Shown in pieces: positions 51,255 to 60,722 of a stretch of DNA of 64,000 bases. The stretch is from Pseudomonas paralactis (GTDB lineage: Bacteria > Pseudomonadota > Gammaproteobacteria > Pseudomonadales > Pseudomonadaceae). The notes under the pieces were generated by a model, which saw only the letters and a program-made list of their open reading frames with translations, did not search any database and was not told the origin of the DNA. The translations under genes and the position numbers were made by a program. The stretch covers positions 39,706-103,705 of the forward strand of contig NZ_JYLN01000012.1 of NCBI RefSeq assembly GCF_001439735.1, read 5' to 3'. Within the stretch, counting starts at the first letter, position 1. Every line of letters begins with the position of its first letter.

Positions 51255-52348
51255 CCCTGGACTATCGCCCCGCCACGGTTGCGCCCTCGTCGGGCATCGC
51301 CCGCCAGGTCCTGGCGCTGGAAGATGCCCTGCGCGCACGAGGCAACACCGAGGTGGTGCTGTTCACTGAAGCGCCCCTGGACCACCTGCAACGCACGACC
51401 GCCACTTGCCCACCCTGGGCCAGCCCGCTCGATGGCCTGCAGCGGCCGCAGGTGCGCTTTCGATTTGAGCGCAAGTTTTTGCCCAGAGCCTTGCACGAGC
51501 AGCAGATCGACCTGCACATCGCCACGGCCAATATGGGCTTGCCACTGTGCCGCAAACCCGCCGGCACCCGCTATGTCCTGGTGCTGCATGACCTGTTTCA
51601 GCTGACTCAGCGTAACTTCCATCGCTCCCGGCTCAAGGCCCTGGCCTATCGCTTGATCGACGGCGCCTCGATTGCCTGGTCGGTGTGGCAGGCTGACCGA
51701 GTGTGGTGCCCTTCGCAGTTTTCTTGCAACGAAGCCGCCCGCGTATTCCCCTGGGCGCGGGCCAAGTTCCGGGTATTGAGCAACCTGGTACCAGAATTGA
51801 ATGCCGCGCCAGAGCCGCTGCCAGACAACCTGCCGGCGCGTTACTGGCTGGTGGTGGGCACACGGGAGCCGCGCAAGAACATGGTGTTTTTCCTGCGCCA
51901 ATGGCAGGCCTGCCGTGCGGCGAACCCTGAGGTACCGGACCTGGTGCTGGTAGGCCACGCCAGCGATGTGCCGCCAGCCCTTGGCGAACTGCCGGGCCTG
52001 CATTGGTGCAGCGGTTTATCCGACGGCCAACTGCAAGCCCTCTACCGTCATGCCGCCTGCCTGTGGCAGCCGTCTTTTGCCGAGGGCTTTGGGTTGCCGG
52101 TGGTGGAAGCCTTGAGTGTCGGCACCCCAGTGGCGGTGGCATACGGTTCCGCCCTGGACGAAGTCGCGCCGCCCGACGCCCCGCGCTTCGACCCACACGA
52201 CGCCAGGCAATTGCAGACCGTCATGCAGCAACTGGCTGCCGCGAAGACCCCGGCAGACGCCGAAACGCAGCGCGCCTGGGCCCGGCAATTTGCCGAACCG
52301 GCCTATCGCTCGCGCCTGGATACTTTGCTCAAGGAATTGGACCGCTAA
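51245..52348 (+). CDS. family 4-type glycosyltransferase (third)
   Basis: 367 residues, GT-B fold: MRVALDYRPATVAPSSGIARQVLALEDAL then YWLVVGTREPRKNMVFFLRQW ... LWQPSFAEGFGLPVVEALSVGTPVAVAYGSALDEVAP with the canonical E(x7)E donor site. AAGGAG lies nine bases before the ATG. The TAATG overlap with the next gene shows coupling. Donor sugar unknown; GT4 enzymes with this motif often use GDP-mannose. Confidence 0.92.
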   Translation: MRVALDYRPATVAPSSGIARQVLALEDALRARGNTEVVLFTEAPLDHLQRTTATCPPWASPLDGLQRPQVRFRFERKFLPRALHEQQIDLHIATANMGLPLCRKPAGTRYVLVLHDLFQLTQRNFHRSRLKALAYRLIDGASIAWSVWQADRVWCPSQFSCNEAARVFPWARAKFRVLSNLVPELNAAPEPLPDNLPARYWLVVGTREPRKNMVFFLRQWQACRAANPEVPDLVLVGHASDVPPALGELPGLHWCSGLSDGQLQALYRHAACLWQPSFAEGFGLPVVEALSVGTPVAVAYGSALDEVAPPDAPRFDPHDARQLQTVMQQLAAAKTPADAETQRAWARQFAEPAYRSRLDTLLKELDR

Positions 52349-53751
52349 TGCTGCCAGGAAAATTCATCAGCCTGCTCCTGGGTCTGGTCTTCGGCATTTT
52401 GCTGCTGGCCCTGTCGCCGATCAAGGCCTTGCTGGTCGTGGTCGGCGCAGCTGTGGCCTTGACCCTGATCCGCTTTCCCCTGTGGGGCTTGCTGATTTTC
52501 GCGGTGTTGGCCACCAGCATTCCCTACACCACGCTGGAGCTGGGGGTCCGCACCACCATCAGCGAAGCGGTGTTGGGGCTGACCTGGGTCGGGGTGTTCT
52601 GGCAATCGTTTATCGGCAAGACCCGCGGCTTGATCCTGTGGCGTCCGACCGAGCGCGCGCTGATGTGGCTGATGCTGTTCAGCGCTATTCCGTTTATCTG
52701 GGGCATGGTCATCATCCATGCCGAAGGCAACGGGCCGGTGAACTGGGTACGCTGGCTGATGAACCTGTCGTTGCTGTTTATCGTGCCGTTGCTGCTGCGC
52801 ACCGACGCCGACCGCGACAAGGTGGTGGTCGCCCTGCTGCTGGGCAACCTGGCAATGCTGCTGCTGTCGATCTTCATGTTCCTGAAGACGCGCAATGCGA
52901 TGTCGATGATCCAGGTGCTTACCGACCTCAAGTACGCCCACCCCGAAGCGGTGAAGGATATTTTCTCCGCCAACTACACGCGTATGGCCTCGCCCTGGGT
53001 ACACCCCAACCTGACCGGTGGCGTGCTGGTGCTGTTTATCCCCCTGGCGCTGTTCTACGGCTGGACCCGCAGCGGCTGGCGGCGGGCGCTGGGCCTGGCG
53101 GTGGCGGTGCTGGGTTGTGCCGGCCTGCTGCTGAGTATTTCCCGTGGCGCCATCGTGGCCCTGGCGCTGGTGCTGATCTGGCTGACCTACAAGCGCGTGC
53201 CCAACAGCGGGCGCATCATCGGGATCGGCGTGGCATTTGGGGTTGCGCTGGTGATGTTCTATCCACCGTTGCAGGAGCGCTTGCTGACCATCTTCTCGTC
53301 CACCAACGCCAGTACCGAAATCCGCTTCGATGAGTACGCAAGATTCCCCGAAGCGATGTCGACGTACCCCCTGGGGATCGGCTTCAAGATCGACCCGCCG
53401 GTGCCCGGCACCAACCTGTTGGGCATCTCCAACTTGTGGCTGAACTTCATCTACAAGGTCGGCATTCCGGGGATGCTGCTGTTTATCACCGTCACCCTGT
53501 TGTGGTGGCGCGAAGTGCGGCCCCTGGGCCAGGTGCGCAAGGTCACCGCCGACAACGCCCTGTGGCTGGGGTGCATCTGCGGCGTGATGGCGGCGCTGCT
53601 GACCGGGATTTTCGACCACTATTTCAGCTTCACCTTTGTACTGATCGCGCTGTTCTGGCTGTTGATGGGCATGAGCCTGCAACAGGTGCGTCTGCGCCCC
53701 TCCATTACCGCTCCTGTTGCTGCTATTGCGCCAAAGGATAACCAACCATGA
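52348..53751 (+). CDS. Wzy-like polysaccharide polymerase / O-antigen ligase family membrane protein
   Basis: 467 residues from the ATG at 52348; a longer open frame upstream lies inside the preceding gene and is not used. About 11-12 membrane segments and a periplasmic loop (FSSTNASTEIRFDEYARFPEAMSTYPLGIGFK) before the C-terminal segments, as in WaaL/Wzy proteins. It should polymerise lipid-linked repeat units on the outer face of the inner membrane. Overlaps the next gene by ATGA. Family members cannot be divided into polymerase and ligase by sequence alone; the operon context favours polymerase. Confidence 0.87.
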   Translation: MLPGKFISLLLGLVFGILLLALSPIKALLVVVGAAVALTLIRFPLWGLLIFAVLATSIPYTTLELGVRTTISEAVLGLTWVGVFWQSFIGKTRGLILWRPTERALMWLMLFSAIPFIWGMVIIHAEGNGPVNWVRWLMNLSLLFIVPLLLRTDADRDKVVVALLLGNLAMLLLSIFMFLKTRNAMSMIQVLTDLKYAHPEAVKDIFSANYTRMASPWVHPNLTGGVLVLFIPLALFYGWTRSGWRRALGLAVAVLGCAGLLLSISRGAIVALALVLIWLTYKRVPNSGRIIGIGVAFGVALVMFYPPLQERLLTIFSSTNASTEIRFDEYARFPEAMSTYPLGIGFKIDPPVPGTNLLGISNLWLNFIYKVGIPGMLLFITVTLLWWREVRPLGQVRKVTADNALWLGCICGVMAALLTGIFDHYFSFTFVLIALFWLLMGMSLQQVRLRPSITAPVAAIAPKDNQP

Positions 53752-54569
53752 AGCACCGGATGATTCACTCCACCGATTTGCGCGACCGCCTCCCCACACT
53801 GGCCGCTGAAATAGGCGTGAGCCTGCCGGACCTGGAAGCGGCGCTGGACTGGTGCCTGGCCAACGACGTGGTGTTTGAAGAGGGCGAAGGAGACAACAAG
53901 CGTTTCTGGATAAATTCCATTGACCTGGAACCTGTCCTTGAGCAGCCGGTGGCCCGCCTTTTGTTCCGTCGTATGAAACAGGACCTGCCGGGCCAGCTGT
54001 TGCCGCGCTACGGCAAAAACTGGGCAACGATCAAGGATCGCTGGCGCAACGCCTGGGACATGGCCTACAACATTCTGATCAACAAGATCCCCAGCCACCA
54101 TGTGCGCATCGCCTGGCTGCGCCTGGGCGGCGCGAAGATCGGTAAAGGCTCCAGCTTGTGGCGCAACACCGAAGTGTTGGGCATCCACAATTTGAGAGTC
54201 GGTGACGATACGGTGATCGGCTGGCATTGCCAGGTGGATGCCCGCGCCGGGCTGGTGATCGGCAACCACGTGGCGATTGCCTCCCATGTGCTGATCATTG
54301 CCGGCAGTCATGATTTGCAGGCGCCGGAGTTCTGGTCGATTTCCGGGCCAATCTACATCGACGACTACGTGTGGATCGGCAGCCGAGCGTTGATCGGCTA
54401 CGGCACGCACCTGGGCCATGGTTCGGTGATCAGCGCCAATACCGTGGTGGCCAAGGCAGTAGCCCCCTACAAAATCATTGGCGGTTCCGGGGCCAAAATC
54501 ATGGGCGAGCGTTGCCATGATCTGAACTATAAGGTGGGTGGCAAAGGCTTGTTCACCCTGTTCCACTGA
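53748..54569 (+). CDS. left-handed beta-helix acetyltransferase (colanic acid/serine acetyltransferase type)
   Basis: 273 residues. The C-terminal half (from about 120) is a hexapeptide-repeat beta-helix (IGKGSSLWRN, VGDDTVIGWHCQVDARAGLVIGNHVAIASHVLIIAGSHD) ending in APYKIIGGSGAKIMGERC. The first 115 residues are an unusual extension rich in charged and Leu residues (DLRDRLPTLAAEIGVSLPDLEAALDWCLANDVVFEEGEGD). It probably O-acetylates the repeat unit. ATGA overlap behind the polymerase and TGATG ahead of the flippase. Confidence 0.85.
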   Translation: MKHRMIHSTDLRDRLPTLAAEIGVSLPDLEAALDWCLANDVVFEEGEGDNKRFWINSIDLEPVLEQPVARLLFRRMKQDLPGQLLPRYGKNWATIKDRWRNAWDMAYNILINKIPSHHVRIAWLRLGGAKIGKGSSLWRNTEVLGIHNLRVGDDTVIGWHCQVDARAGLVIGNHVAIASHVLIIAGSHDLQAPEFWSISGPIYIDDYVWIGSRALIGYGTHLGHGSVISANTVVAKAVAPYKIIGGSGAKIMGERCHDLNYKVGGKGLFTLFH

Positions 54570-55975
54570 TGTTCGGCAGCACACTGTGGCTGACCGTAGC
54601 GACGCTTGCCGGGCTGGTCGCCGGTTTTGCCCGCGAATGGTTGTTGGTAGCGGCCTGGGGCGCGGGCAGTCGCAGCGACGGGTTTCTGGTGGCGGTGTTT
54701 CTGCCCGAAGCGTTGCGCATGACCCTGGCCGCCGGGTTGCTCGCGGCGGCGGCCCTGCCCCTGTATCAACAACGCGACCCACAACGCCAGCAAGCCTGGC
54801 TGGCCAGCTTGTCCCCACGCCTGCTGGGGGTGGGCCTGGCCCTGTTTGCCATCCTGGCACTGGGCGCGCCGCTGTGGGTGCGCCTGATCGGCCCTGGCCT
54901 GGACGCTGCGGCCCATGCCGAAGCCGCGGCCAACTTGCGCTGGCTGGCGGCCTGCGCGCCGGGCCTGGTGATGCATGGGTTGTTCAGTATTCCCTTGCAG
55001 GCACGTCAACGTTTTGTGCTGCCAGGGCTGGGCTCTTTGCTTTTTAACCTGCCGCCGGTGCTGTACCTTTTCATCCGTGGCAGCGCAAGCGACAGCGGCG
55101 AGCTGGCCATGAGCTTTTTTGCCGGCAGTGTCTTGATGTGCCTGCCGCTGCTGGCGCCGGTGTGGTCGTTCGGCTGGCGGCCATGGCAAGTCACTGGCGA
55201 CAAGCTGGCGGGCCGCGAACTGCTGGGGCGCATCGGGCCGTTGTTGGCCAGCAATGTCGCCAGCCAGGGTCTGGCGCTGCTCGAACGTTTGATCGCCAGT
55301 TATCTGGGGGAAGGCGCCGTCACTTGGGTCAACCTCGCCCGCAAGTTGATCAACCTGCCATTGATCGCGCTGATGAGCCTTAACCAGGTCCTGCTGGGCA
55401 TGATGAGCGGCGAACAAGGCCAGCAACGCCTGGCCCTGCTGCGTCGGGGCCTGGATGCGGCGACCCTGCTCAGCCTGCCCGCCGCCCTCGGCCTGATCGG
55501 CGCCAGCCCGGTACTGATTCATCTGCTGATGCCCACCCAAAGCGCCGACGGCCCATTGCCCGCGCTGCTGGCCTGGTTCGCAACGCCCTTGGTGTTCGGC
55601 GCCTGGAACGCCATGCTCGCCCGCTACGCCTATGCCAGCGGCGACACGCGCCTGCCCTTGCGCTGCGAACTGCTGGGCAGCGGGGTCAACGCTTTGCTGC
55701 TGGTGCTGCTGCCGTACTTTTTGGGTTTGCCCGGTATCGCCCTGGCGGCGCTGGGCGGGGTTATCGTCACCAACCTGCTGCTGATGCAACGCCAGCAATT
55801 GCTTGGCCAACTGGGCTGGCCGCTGCAATGGGGGCTGAGTGCGGTATCACTGGGCTTTGCAGCCGTTATCTTGCACCCACTGCAAAACGACGGCTGGCAA
55901 CTGGGCTTGAGTACCGTGACGGCGGCCCTGGTATTGGGAGGGTTGGCTGGATGGTTCAAACCGTGGAAACAGTGA
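54569..55975 (+). CDS. MurJ/Wzx-like lipid-linked oligosaccharide flippase
   Basis: 468 residues with about 12-14 membrane segments. The N-terminus (MFGSTLWLTVATLAGLVAGFAREWLLVAAWGAGSRSDGFLVAVFLPEALRMTL) is the typical MurJ/MviN-superfamily start, where AREWLLAAWFGAG..SDAF is conserved. Arg residues line several predicted segments. It should translocate the finished lipid-linked unit to the periplasm. Last gene of the operon; a hairpin follows 28 bases later. Confidence 0.87.
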   Translation: MFGSTLWLTVATLAGLVAGFAREWLLVAAWGAGSRSDGFLVAVFLPEALRMTLAAGLLAAAALPLYQQRDPQRQQAWLASLSPRLLGVGLALFAILALGAPLWVRLIGPGLDAAAHAEAAANLRWLAACAPGLVMHGLFSIPLQARQRFVLPGLGSLLFNLPPVLYLFIRGSASDSGELAMSFFAGSVLMCLPLLAPVWSFGWRPWQVTGDKLAGRELLGRIGPLLASNVASQGLALLERLIASYLGEGAVTWVNLARKLINLPLIALMSLNQVLLGMMSGEQGQQRLALLRRGLDAATLLSLPAALGLIGASPVLIHLLMPTQSADGPLPALLAWFATPLVFGAWNAMLARYAYASGDTRLPLRCELLGSGVNALLLVLLPYFLGLPGIALAALGGVIVTNLLLMQRQQLLGQLGWPLQWGLSAVSLGFAAVILHPLQNDGWQLGLSTVTAALVLGGLAGWFKPWKQ

Positions 55976-56002
55976 ACTGGAGCCCGCGCCGCAACGGCCT
56001 GC

Positions 56003-56028
56003 GCAGGAGCTGGTAAGCCAGCTCCTGC
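56003..56028. terminator. hairpin at the end of the exopolysaccharide operon
   Basis: GCAGGAGCTGG-TAAG-CCAGCTCCTGC, a perfect 11-bp stem with a 4-base loop, but without a clear T-run. It lies between two convergent genes (28 and 7 bases away) and could serve both. Confidence 0.55.
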
Positions 56029-56034
56029 ACAGAC

Positions 56035-56610
56035 TCAGTCATCCAGCGTTTGCGGCGCCGCCGGTTTGGCTGCCTTACCCGCTTTGGGAGCGTTCTTGCC
56101 CGGAGCAGGTACAGGTTCTGGCGCAACCGGCGCCGCCGCTTCTTTCTCGGCCATCGGCATCTGGTCAATGGCGCTGAAAAACTCCTTCAGATCGAGGGTA
56201 TCCGGCGGTACGGTTTTCTCCAGTTTTTTATCGCCATCCTTGCCGATCAGAATCACCTTGGTGCCGCTGCCCGCTCCAAGTTTGAGGGCACGGATCAGCG
56301 CGTTGGTTTCCGGTGGCGTGAGCTTCTTGTTGTCCTTGGGGTCCTTGGCGAACTTCTCCCCTTCGGCGCCGATGCTGCCGAACTTCACGGTGTAGAACAC
56401 CATGCTGCGTTCTTCAAAGGACTGTTTGGTGGCCGGCTCGTCCAACTGCTTCTTGACGGTCGCCAAGGTGTCGTTGCCGGAGTCCAGCTCCACCACGACC
56501 AGCGGCCGGGCCTTGCCCAGGTCTTGCTTGAGCGGGTTGATATCATCAGCGGCCAACAACGGCCCCGTAAAAGCCATCAAGGTAGCCAGGGTCAGCGACC
56601 GGATGAGCAT
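56035..56610 (-). CDS. DUF4174 periplasmic protein
   Basis: 191 residues from the ATG at 56610, which has a strong AAGGAGG six bases upstream. Signal peptide (MLIRSLTLATLMAFTGPLLA), then the DUF4174 domain (NPLKQDLGKARPLVVVELDSGNDTLATVKKQL ... TKVILIGKDGDKKLEKTVPPDTLDLKEFFSAIDQMPM). The fold is thioredoxin-like, with no CXXC. The C-terminal 45 residues are Ala/Pro/Lys-rich and disordered. Family function unknown. Confidence 0.85.
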   Translation of the reverse strand: MLIRSLTLATLMAFTGPLLAADDINPLKQDLGKARPLVVVELDSGNDTLATVKKQLDEPATKQSFEERSMVFYTVKFGSIGAEGEKFAKDPKDNKKLTPPETNALIRALKLGAGSGTKVILIGKDGDKKLEKTVPPDTLDLKEFFSAIDQMPMAEKEAAAPVAPEPVPAPGKNAPKAGKAAKPAAPQTLDD

Positions 56611-56762
56611 GCGCACCTCCTTTGAATTCCATGCAGGGTTCTTGAGTTTCATGTCTGCGACAGTCAAATTCAAGGATGATTCCTACATCACTTTGAGAAG
56701 AGTAGGTCAGGACGCCCGCTACGCAAGGGCTTGGACAGTCGCCTGGCCATTGTTTCTTCCGG

Positions 56763-57395
56763 TTACGAGACCTTCCACTGCGGCCAATGCCGGGCAAATA
56801 CGGGGGCCACGACAGGGTCAGCGTCTACCTGCTCCAGGCTCTGCGCAAAGCCCGGCGCCAGGTTGCCGAGCACCTCGCGCGCCTCATCCCAACGCGACAC
56901 TGCCGCCGCCATGATGCCCAGTGCATTCGGCGCGTTGCTCGGGGTAAACAGCTGGCCGGCAAACTGATCGGCAAACACGACCCAAGCCTGGTGCAGGTAG
57001 CGCCGTGTGCCGCTGACCAGTTGCGCTTGCTGCGCTTCATCGGCATTCCCCAACCAGCGTTGCGGGTAGTCGATGATGCCGATCGCCGAATAGCAATTGG
57101 CGGCGATGTACAACAAGCCGCGCAGGATCTGCGCACGATCGCCGGCCAGTAACTGGGCCTTGGGATACTCCAGGCCCAGGTGGATCAGGATCGCGGCGCT
57201 TTCGGTCAGTACCTGGCCATTGGGGGTGACCAGGGTGGGGATCTGCTTGAGTGGATTGATACGTGCAAGGGCGTCGCTGCCCTCGCCGTCCTGCCAGGAA
57301 CTGGCGTCCACGCGATGCCATGGCACTGCGCAGCGCTGCAGCGCGATTTCGATCATGCAGGAACCGGATTCGTCGGTGCCATAAAGTGTGTACAT
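56763..57395 (-). CDS. glutathione S-transferase family protein
   Basis: 210 residues. The N-terminal thioredoxin-fold half has MYTLYGTDESGSCMIEIALQRCAVPWHRVDAS, the cis-Pro motif NPLKQIPTLVTPNGQVLTESAAILIHL, and the C-terminal all-helical half. Ser12/Cys13 are near the expected active-site residue position. GGAGGAAACG precedes the ATG. Substrate unknown. Single-gene unit. Confidence 0.9.
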   Translation of the reverse strand: MYTLYGTDESGSCMIEIALQRCAVPWHRVDASSWQDGEGSDALARINPLKQIPTLVTPNGQVLTESAAILIHLGLEYPKAQLLAGDRAQILRGLLYIAANCYSAIGIIDYPQRWLGNADEAQQAQLVSGTRRYLHQAWVVFADQFAGQLFTPSNAPNALGIMAAAVSRWDEAREVLGNLAPGFAQSLEQVDADPVVAPVFARHWPQWKVS

Positions 57396-57442
57396 GGGCG
57401 TTTCCTCCTGAGCGATGGGCGATAGGGACAGTGGTCCAGAAC

Positions 57443-59800
57443 CTAGAATAGCCCCATCTGCCCGCCCACCAGGGTGCCGAAATCATCATTGACGAATGGC
57501 AGTATGGCGTCTGCAACGGGCTGCAGTTGGCGAGTCACGTAGTGGTCGTAGTCGATGGGCGCTTGCCGCACTTCCAGGGGTTCGGGGCCATTGACGCTGA
57601 TCACATAGCTGATCCAGCCACCGCGCTGGTACTGGCGCGGGCGCCCCAGGCGGTCGTTGTATTCGTCCGCCAGGCGTGCCGCGCGTACATGGGGCGGCAC
57701 GTTGCGTTCGTAGTCGTGCAAGGGCCGGCGCAGGCGCTTGCGGTAGATCAGCAACTCGTCGAATTCGCCGCTCAGGGTACGGCGCACGTAATCGCGTATG
57801 TAGTCCTGATGGGGCTGACGATGGAAGATGCGCTGGTAGAGTTCCTGCTGAAATTGCCGGGCCAGGGGCGACCAGTCGCTGCGCACGGTTTCCAGGCCCT
57901 TGTAGATCATCTCTTCGCTGCCATCGTCGCGTACGACCAAACCGGCGTAGCGCTTCTTGCTGCCCTCCTCCGCGCCACGGATGGTCGGCATCAGGAAGCG
58001 GCTGAAGTGGGTTTCGTATTGCAGCTCCAGTGCACTTTGCAGGCCGTATTCAGTGCTCAGGTGCGTGCGCCACCAGTCGTTGACGTGCTGCACCAGCGCC
58101 AGGCCGATACGATTGGCGTCCTGCGGGGAATGGGCGCTGCCGAGCCAGACGAAGGTGGAGTCGGTGTCGCCGTAGATCACTTCGTAGCCCTGGGCCTCCA
58201 CCAGCTCGCGGGTCTGGCGCATGATCTGGTGCCCACGCAGGGTGATTGACGATGCCAACCGCGTATCGAAGAACCGGCAGCCACTGGAGCCGAGCACGCC
58301 GTAGAAAGCATTCATGATGATTTTCAGGGCTTGGGACAGCGGCGCATTGTGCTCGCGCTTGGCCTCTTCACGGCCTTCGGATACGCGCGTGACGATGGAC
58401 GGCAGGCAGTGCCGGGTGCGGGAGAAACGCGCGCCGCGAAAGCCCTCTACCGAGTCGCTGTCGTCGGGATGCTTGAGGCCTTCGATCAAGCCCACCGGGT
58501 CGATCAGGAAACTGCGGATGATCGACGGGTAAAGGCTTTTGTAGTCCAGCACCAGCACCGATTCGTAGAGGCCCGGGCGGGAGTCCATGACAAACCCGCC
58601 AGGGCTGGCCTGGGGCGGTTTGTCGCCCAGGTTCGGCGCGACGAAACCCTGGCGGTGCATCAACGGCATGTACAGGTGGGTGAAGGCGGCCACCGAGCCG
58701 CCGTTACGGTCGGCCGGCAAACCGGTGACGCTGGCGCGTTCGAGCAGGAATTTGAGTAGCTCGGTCTTTTCGAAAATCCGCGTGACCAGCTCGCAGTCCT
58801 TGAGGTTGTAGCGCGCCAGGGCGGGCTTGTCCTCGGCGAACATGCGGTTGATCTCATCCATGCGTTGATATGGGGTGCAGATGTCTTTGCCTTCGCCGAG
58901 CAGGGTTTGCGCGACGTTTTCCAGGCTGAAGGATTCAAAGCTCCAGGTCGCCGAGCGCAGCGCTTCGATCCCATCGATGATCAAGCGCCCCGCCGCCGCT
59001 GCGAAGTAATGATTGCGGCTGCCGTGCTCGCGCCAGGTCATGGCTTCACCGCCACGCCCCAGCAACAGTGGCACGTTCAGGCGCTGGGCGTGTTCATGCA
59101 GGACGCGCAGATCGAACTGCACCACATTCCAGCCGATGATCGCGTCGGGATCAAAGGTGGCCAGCCATTGGTTGAGGCGTTCGAGCAATTGTGCGCGGGT
59201 GTCGCAATAGTCGAGCTTGAAGTCCACGGCGTCGGTTTTATTTGGCGGGCCGAGCATGTACACCTGGCGCTCGCCGCAGCCTTCGAGAGCGATGGAATAC
59301 AGATCACCCTGGGCGGTGGTCTCGATGTCCAGCGACACCAATTTCAATCGCGGGCGGTAGTCGGGCGCGGGCTTCATCTGCGCGTCAAGCAAGACACCGC
59401 CGGCATCCGCCGTGCCGCCGAACCACACCGGGGCGGTGATAAAGCGTTCCATCATGTAGCGCTCGGGCGGTCGTACGTCGCCTTCGTAGACATCCACCCC
59501 GGCGCTGCGCAGGCGCTTTTCGATGTCCATCAACTGGCGGTGCTGACGGGCATAGAGGCCAAGGACCGGGCGATGGTGGAAGTCGCACAGTTGCAGCGCA
59601 CGCAACTCCAGATCGCGCTCGCCCTTGAGCAGCCAATCAAGCGGCTTTCGATGGACCTCGGGAATGAACATCACCGAAGTTTGCACGGGTAGTCGAATAC
59701 ACCGAGGCCCATGGTCGGTGGCCAGCCAGAAACTGACCTCCGTGCCCGCCGGGGTATCGCGCCAATGCCGGGTCAGGACAAAACCCTGCTGTAAATCCAC
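57443..59800 (-). CDS. polB: DNA polymerase II (PolB, family B)
   Basis: 785 residues. Exonuclease motif I LVSLDIETTAQGD (about 153), Exo II GWNVVQFDLRVLHEHA, Exo III YNLKDCELVTRIFE. Polymerase motif A VLVLDYKSLYPSIIRSF (about 418), motif B ALKIIMNAFYGVLGSSGCRF and motif C VIYGDTDSTFVWL (about 541). All catalytic Asp residues are present, so it should be active in lesion bypass and repair synthesis. It is controlled by LexA in E. coli; I see no good LexA box here. The preceding region is a pseudogene on the other strand. Confidence 0.96.
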   Translation of the reverse strand: MDLQQGFVLTRHWRDTPAGTEVSFWLATDHGPRCIRLPVQTSVMFIPEVHRKPLDWLLKGERDLELRALQLCDFHHRPVLGLYARQHRQLMDIEKRLRSAGVDVYEGDVRPPERYMMERFITAPVWFGGTADAGGVLLDAQMKPAPDYRPRLKLVSLDIETTAQGDLYSIALEGCGERQVYMLGPPNKTDAVDFKLDYCDTRAQLLERLNQWLATFDPDAIIGWNVVQFDLRVLHEHAQRLNVPLLLGRGGEAMTWREHGSRNHYFAAAAGRLIIDGIEALRSATWSFESFSLENVAQTLLGEGKDICTPYQRMDEINRMFAEDKPALARYNLKDCELVTRIFEKTELLKFLLERASVTGLPADRNGGSVAAFTHLYMPLMHRQGFVAPNLGDKPPQASPGGFVMDSRPGLYESVLVLDYKSLYPSIIRSFLIDPVGLIEGLKHPDDSDSVEGFRGARFSRTRHCLPSIVTRVSEGREEAKREHNAPLSQALKIIMNAFYGVLGSSGCRFFDTRLASSITLRGHQIMRQTRELVEAQGYEVIYGDTDSTFVWLGSAHSPQDANRIGLALVQHVNDWWRTHLSTEYGLQSALELQYETHFSRFLMPTIRGAEEGSKKRYAGLVVRDDGSEEMIYKGLETVRSDWSPLARQFQQELYQRIFHRQPHQDYIRDYVRRTLSGEFDELLIYRKRLRRPLHDYERNVPPHVRAARLADEYNDRLGRPRQYQRGGWISYVISVNGPEPLEVRQAPIDYDHYVTRQLQPVADAILPFVNDDFGTLVGGQMGLF

Positions 59801-59878
59801 CGTACCGCACCTCAGGAATCGCTTTCAGGGCGTGATTCTACTCGGCATCCGTACAAACGCGGCAGGTTAACGCGCACG

Positions 59879-60679
59879 CGGAGCGCAATCCGTGGCTTGC
59901 CGCTGAATGGCGACGACATTTCCTATAACGGTTTGTACGGCGTCCTGCCTCGCCAGATCATCTCCACCGATGCCCTGGAGCGAGTGGAAGTGTTCAAGGG
60001 CCCCAATGCTTTCATCAATGGCGTCACTCCCACCGGTTCGGGTATTGGTGGCGGTGTGAACCTGCAACCCAAGCGCGCCGATGATGTGCCGCTGCGTCGT
60101 TTCAGCACCGACATCAGCAGTGATGGCCGGATTGGCGAGCACCTGGATATTGGCCAGCGCTTCGGCGAAGACAACCGGTTTGGCGCACGGGTCAACCTGT
60201 CCCAGCGCGAAGGCGATACCGGGATTGATGATGAAAACCAGCGTTCGAAGCTGTTTGCCGTCGGCCTTGATTACCGCGGCGATGCGTTGCGGCTGTCCGG
60301 TGATTTTGTGTATCAGAAGCAGCGTATCAACGGTGGGCGTAACTCGGTGTTCCTTGGCACCATCACCCAGGTACCGGATGCGCCGTCGGCAGGCACCAAC
60401 TACGCGCCAAGCTGGAGCAGTACCAACCTTGAAGACACGTTGGGGATGCTGCGCACCGGCGGGCAGTACGCCGACGCGGCCAACAACCTGAGCCTGCCGG
60501 CCTGGAACCGCTTCGACTTGGGTGCGCGCTACACCTTCGCCGTGGACAAGCGCGAGGTGACATTGGGTGCCACGGTAGAGAACGTCGCCAACCAGAAATA
60601 CTGGGAGTCGGCCCAGGGCGGGTTCCTGAGCCAGGGGGATCCGCGAGCGGCGAAGTTGTCGGCGTCGATTGATTTCTAG
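59879..60679 (+). pseudogene. TonB-dependent siderophore receptor, twice-deleted remnant
   Basis: In-frame sequence reads SAIRGLPLNGDDISYNGLYGVLPRQ ... VEVFKGPNAFINGVTPTGSGIGGGVNLQPKRA (plug domain). It continues to about SSTNLEDTLGMLR (near 60450), then jumps to GGQYADAANNLSLPAWNRFDLGARYTF and the terminal SASIDF. The signal peptide and first 120 or so plug residues are missing, and the central barrel, about 350 residues, is gone. About 270 of an expected 750-800 residues remain. The left break lies against the polB promoter region. Confidence 0.8.
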
Positions 60680-60722
60680 AACGTGATTACGTTGGGGGGC
60701 TGATCTCCCCCCTTGCCCACCA

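Noticed and set aside
52345..54027. 560-codon minus-strand frame opposite the polymerase and acetyltransferase genes
   Set aside because: Gln/His-rich low-complexity shadow of a real operon; no ribosome site and no family resemblance.
59801..59880. LexA/SOS box in front of polB
   Set aside because: The best candidate (CTGCCGCG...GTACGG) lacks the TATA-rich centre and CAG end of the Pseudomonas site.
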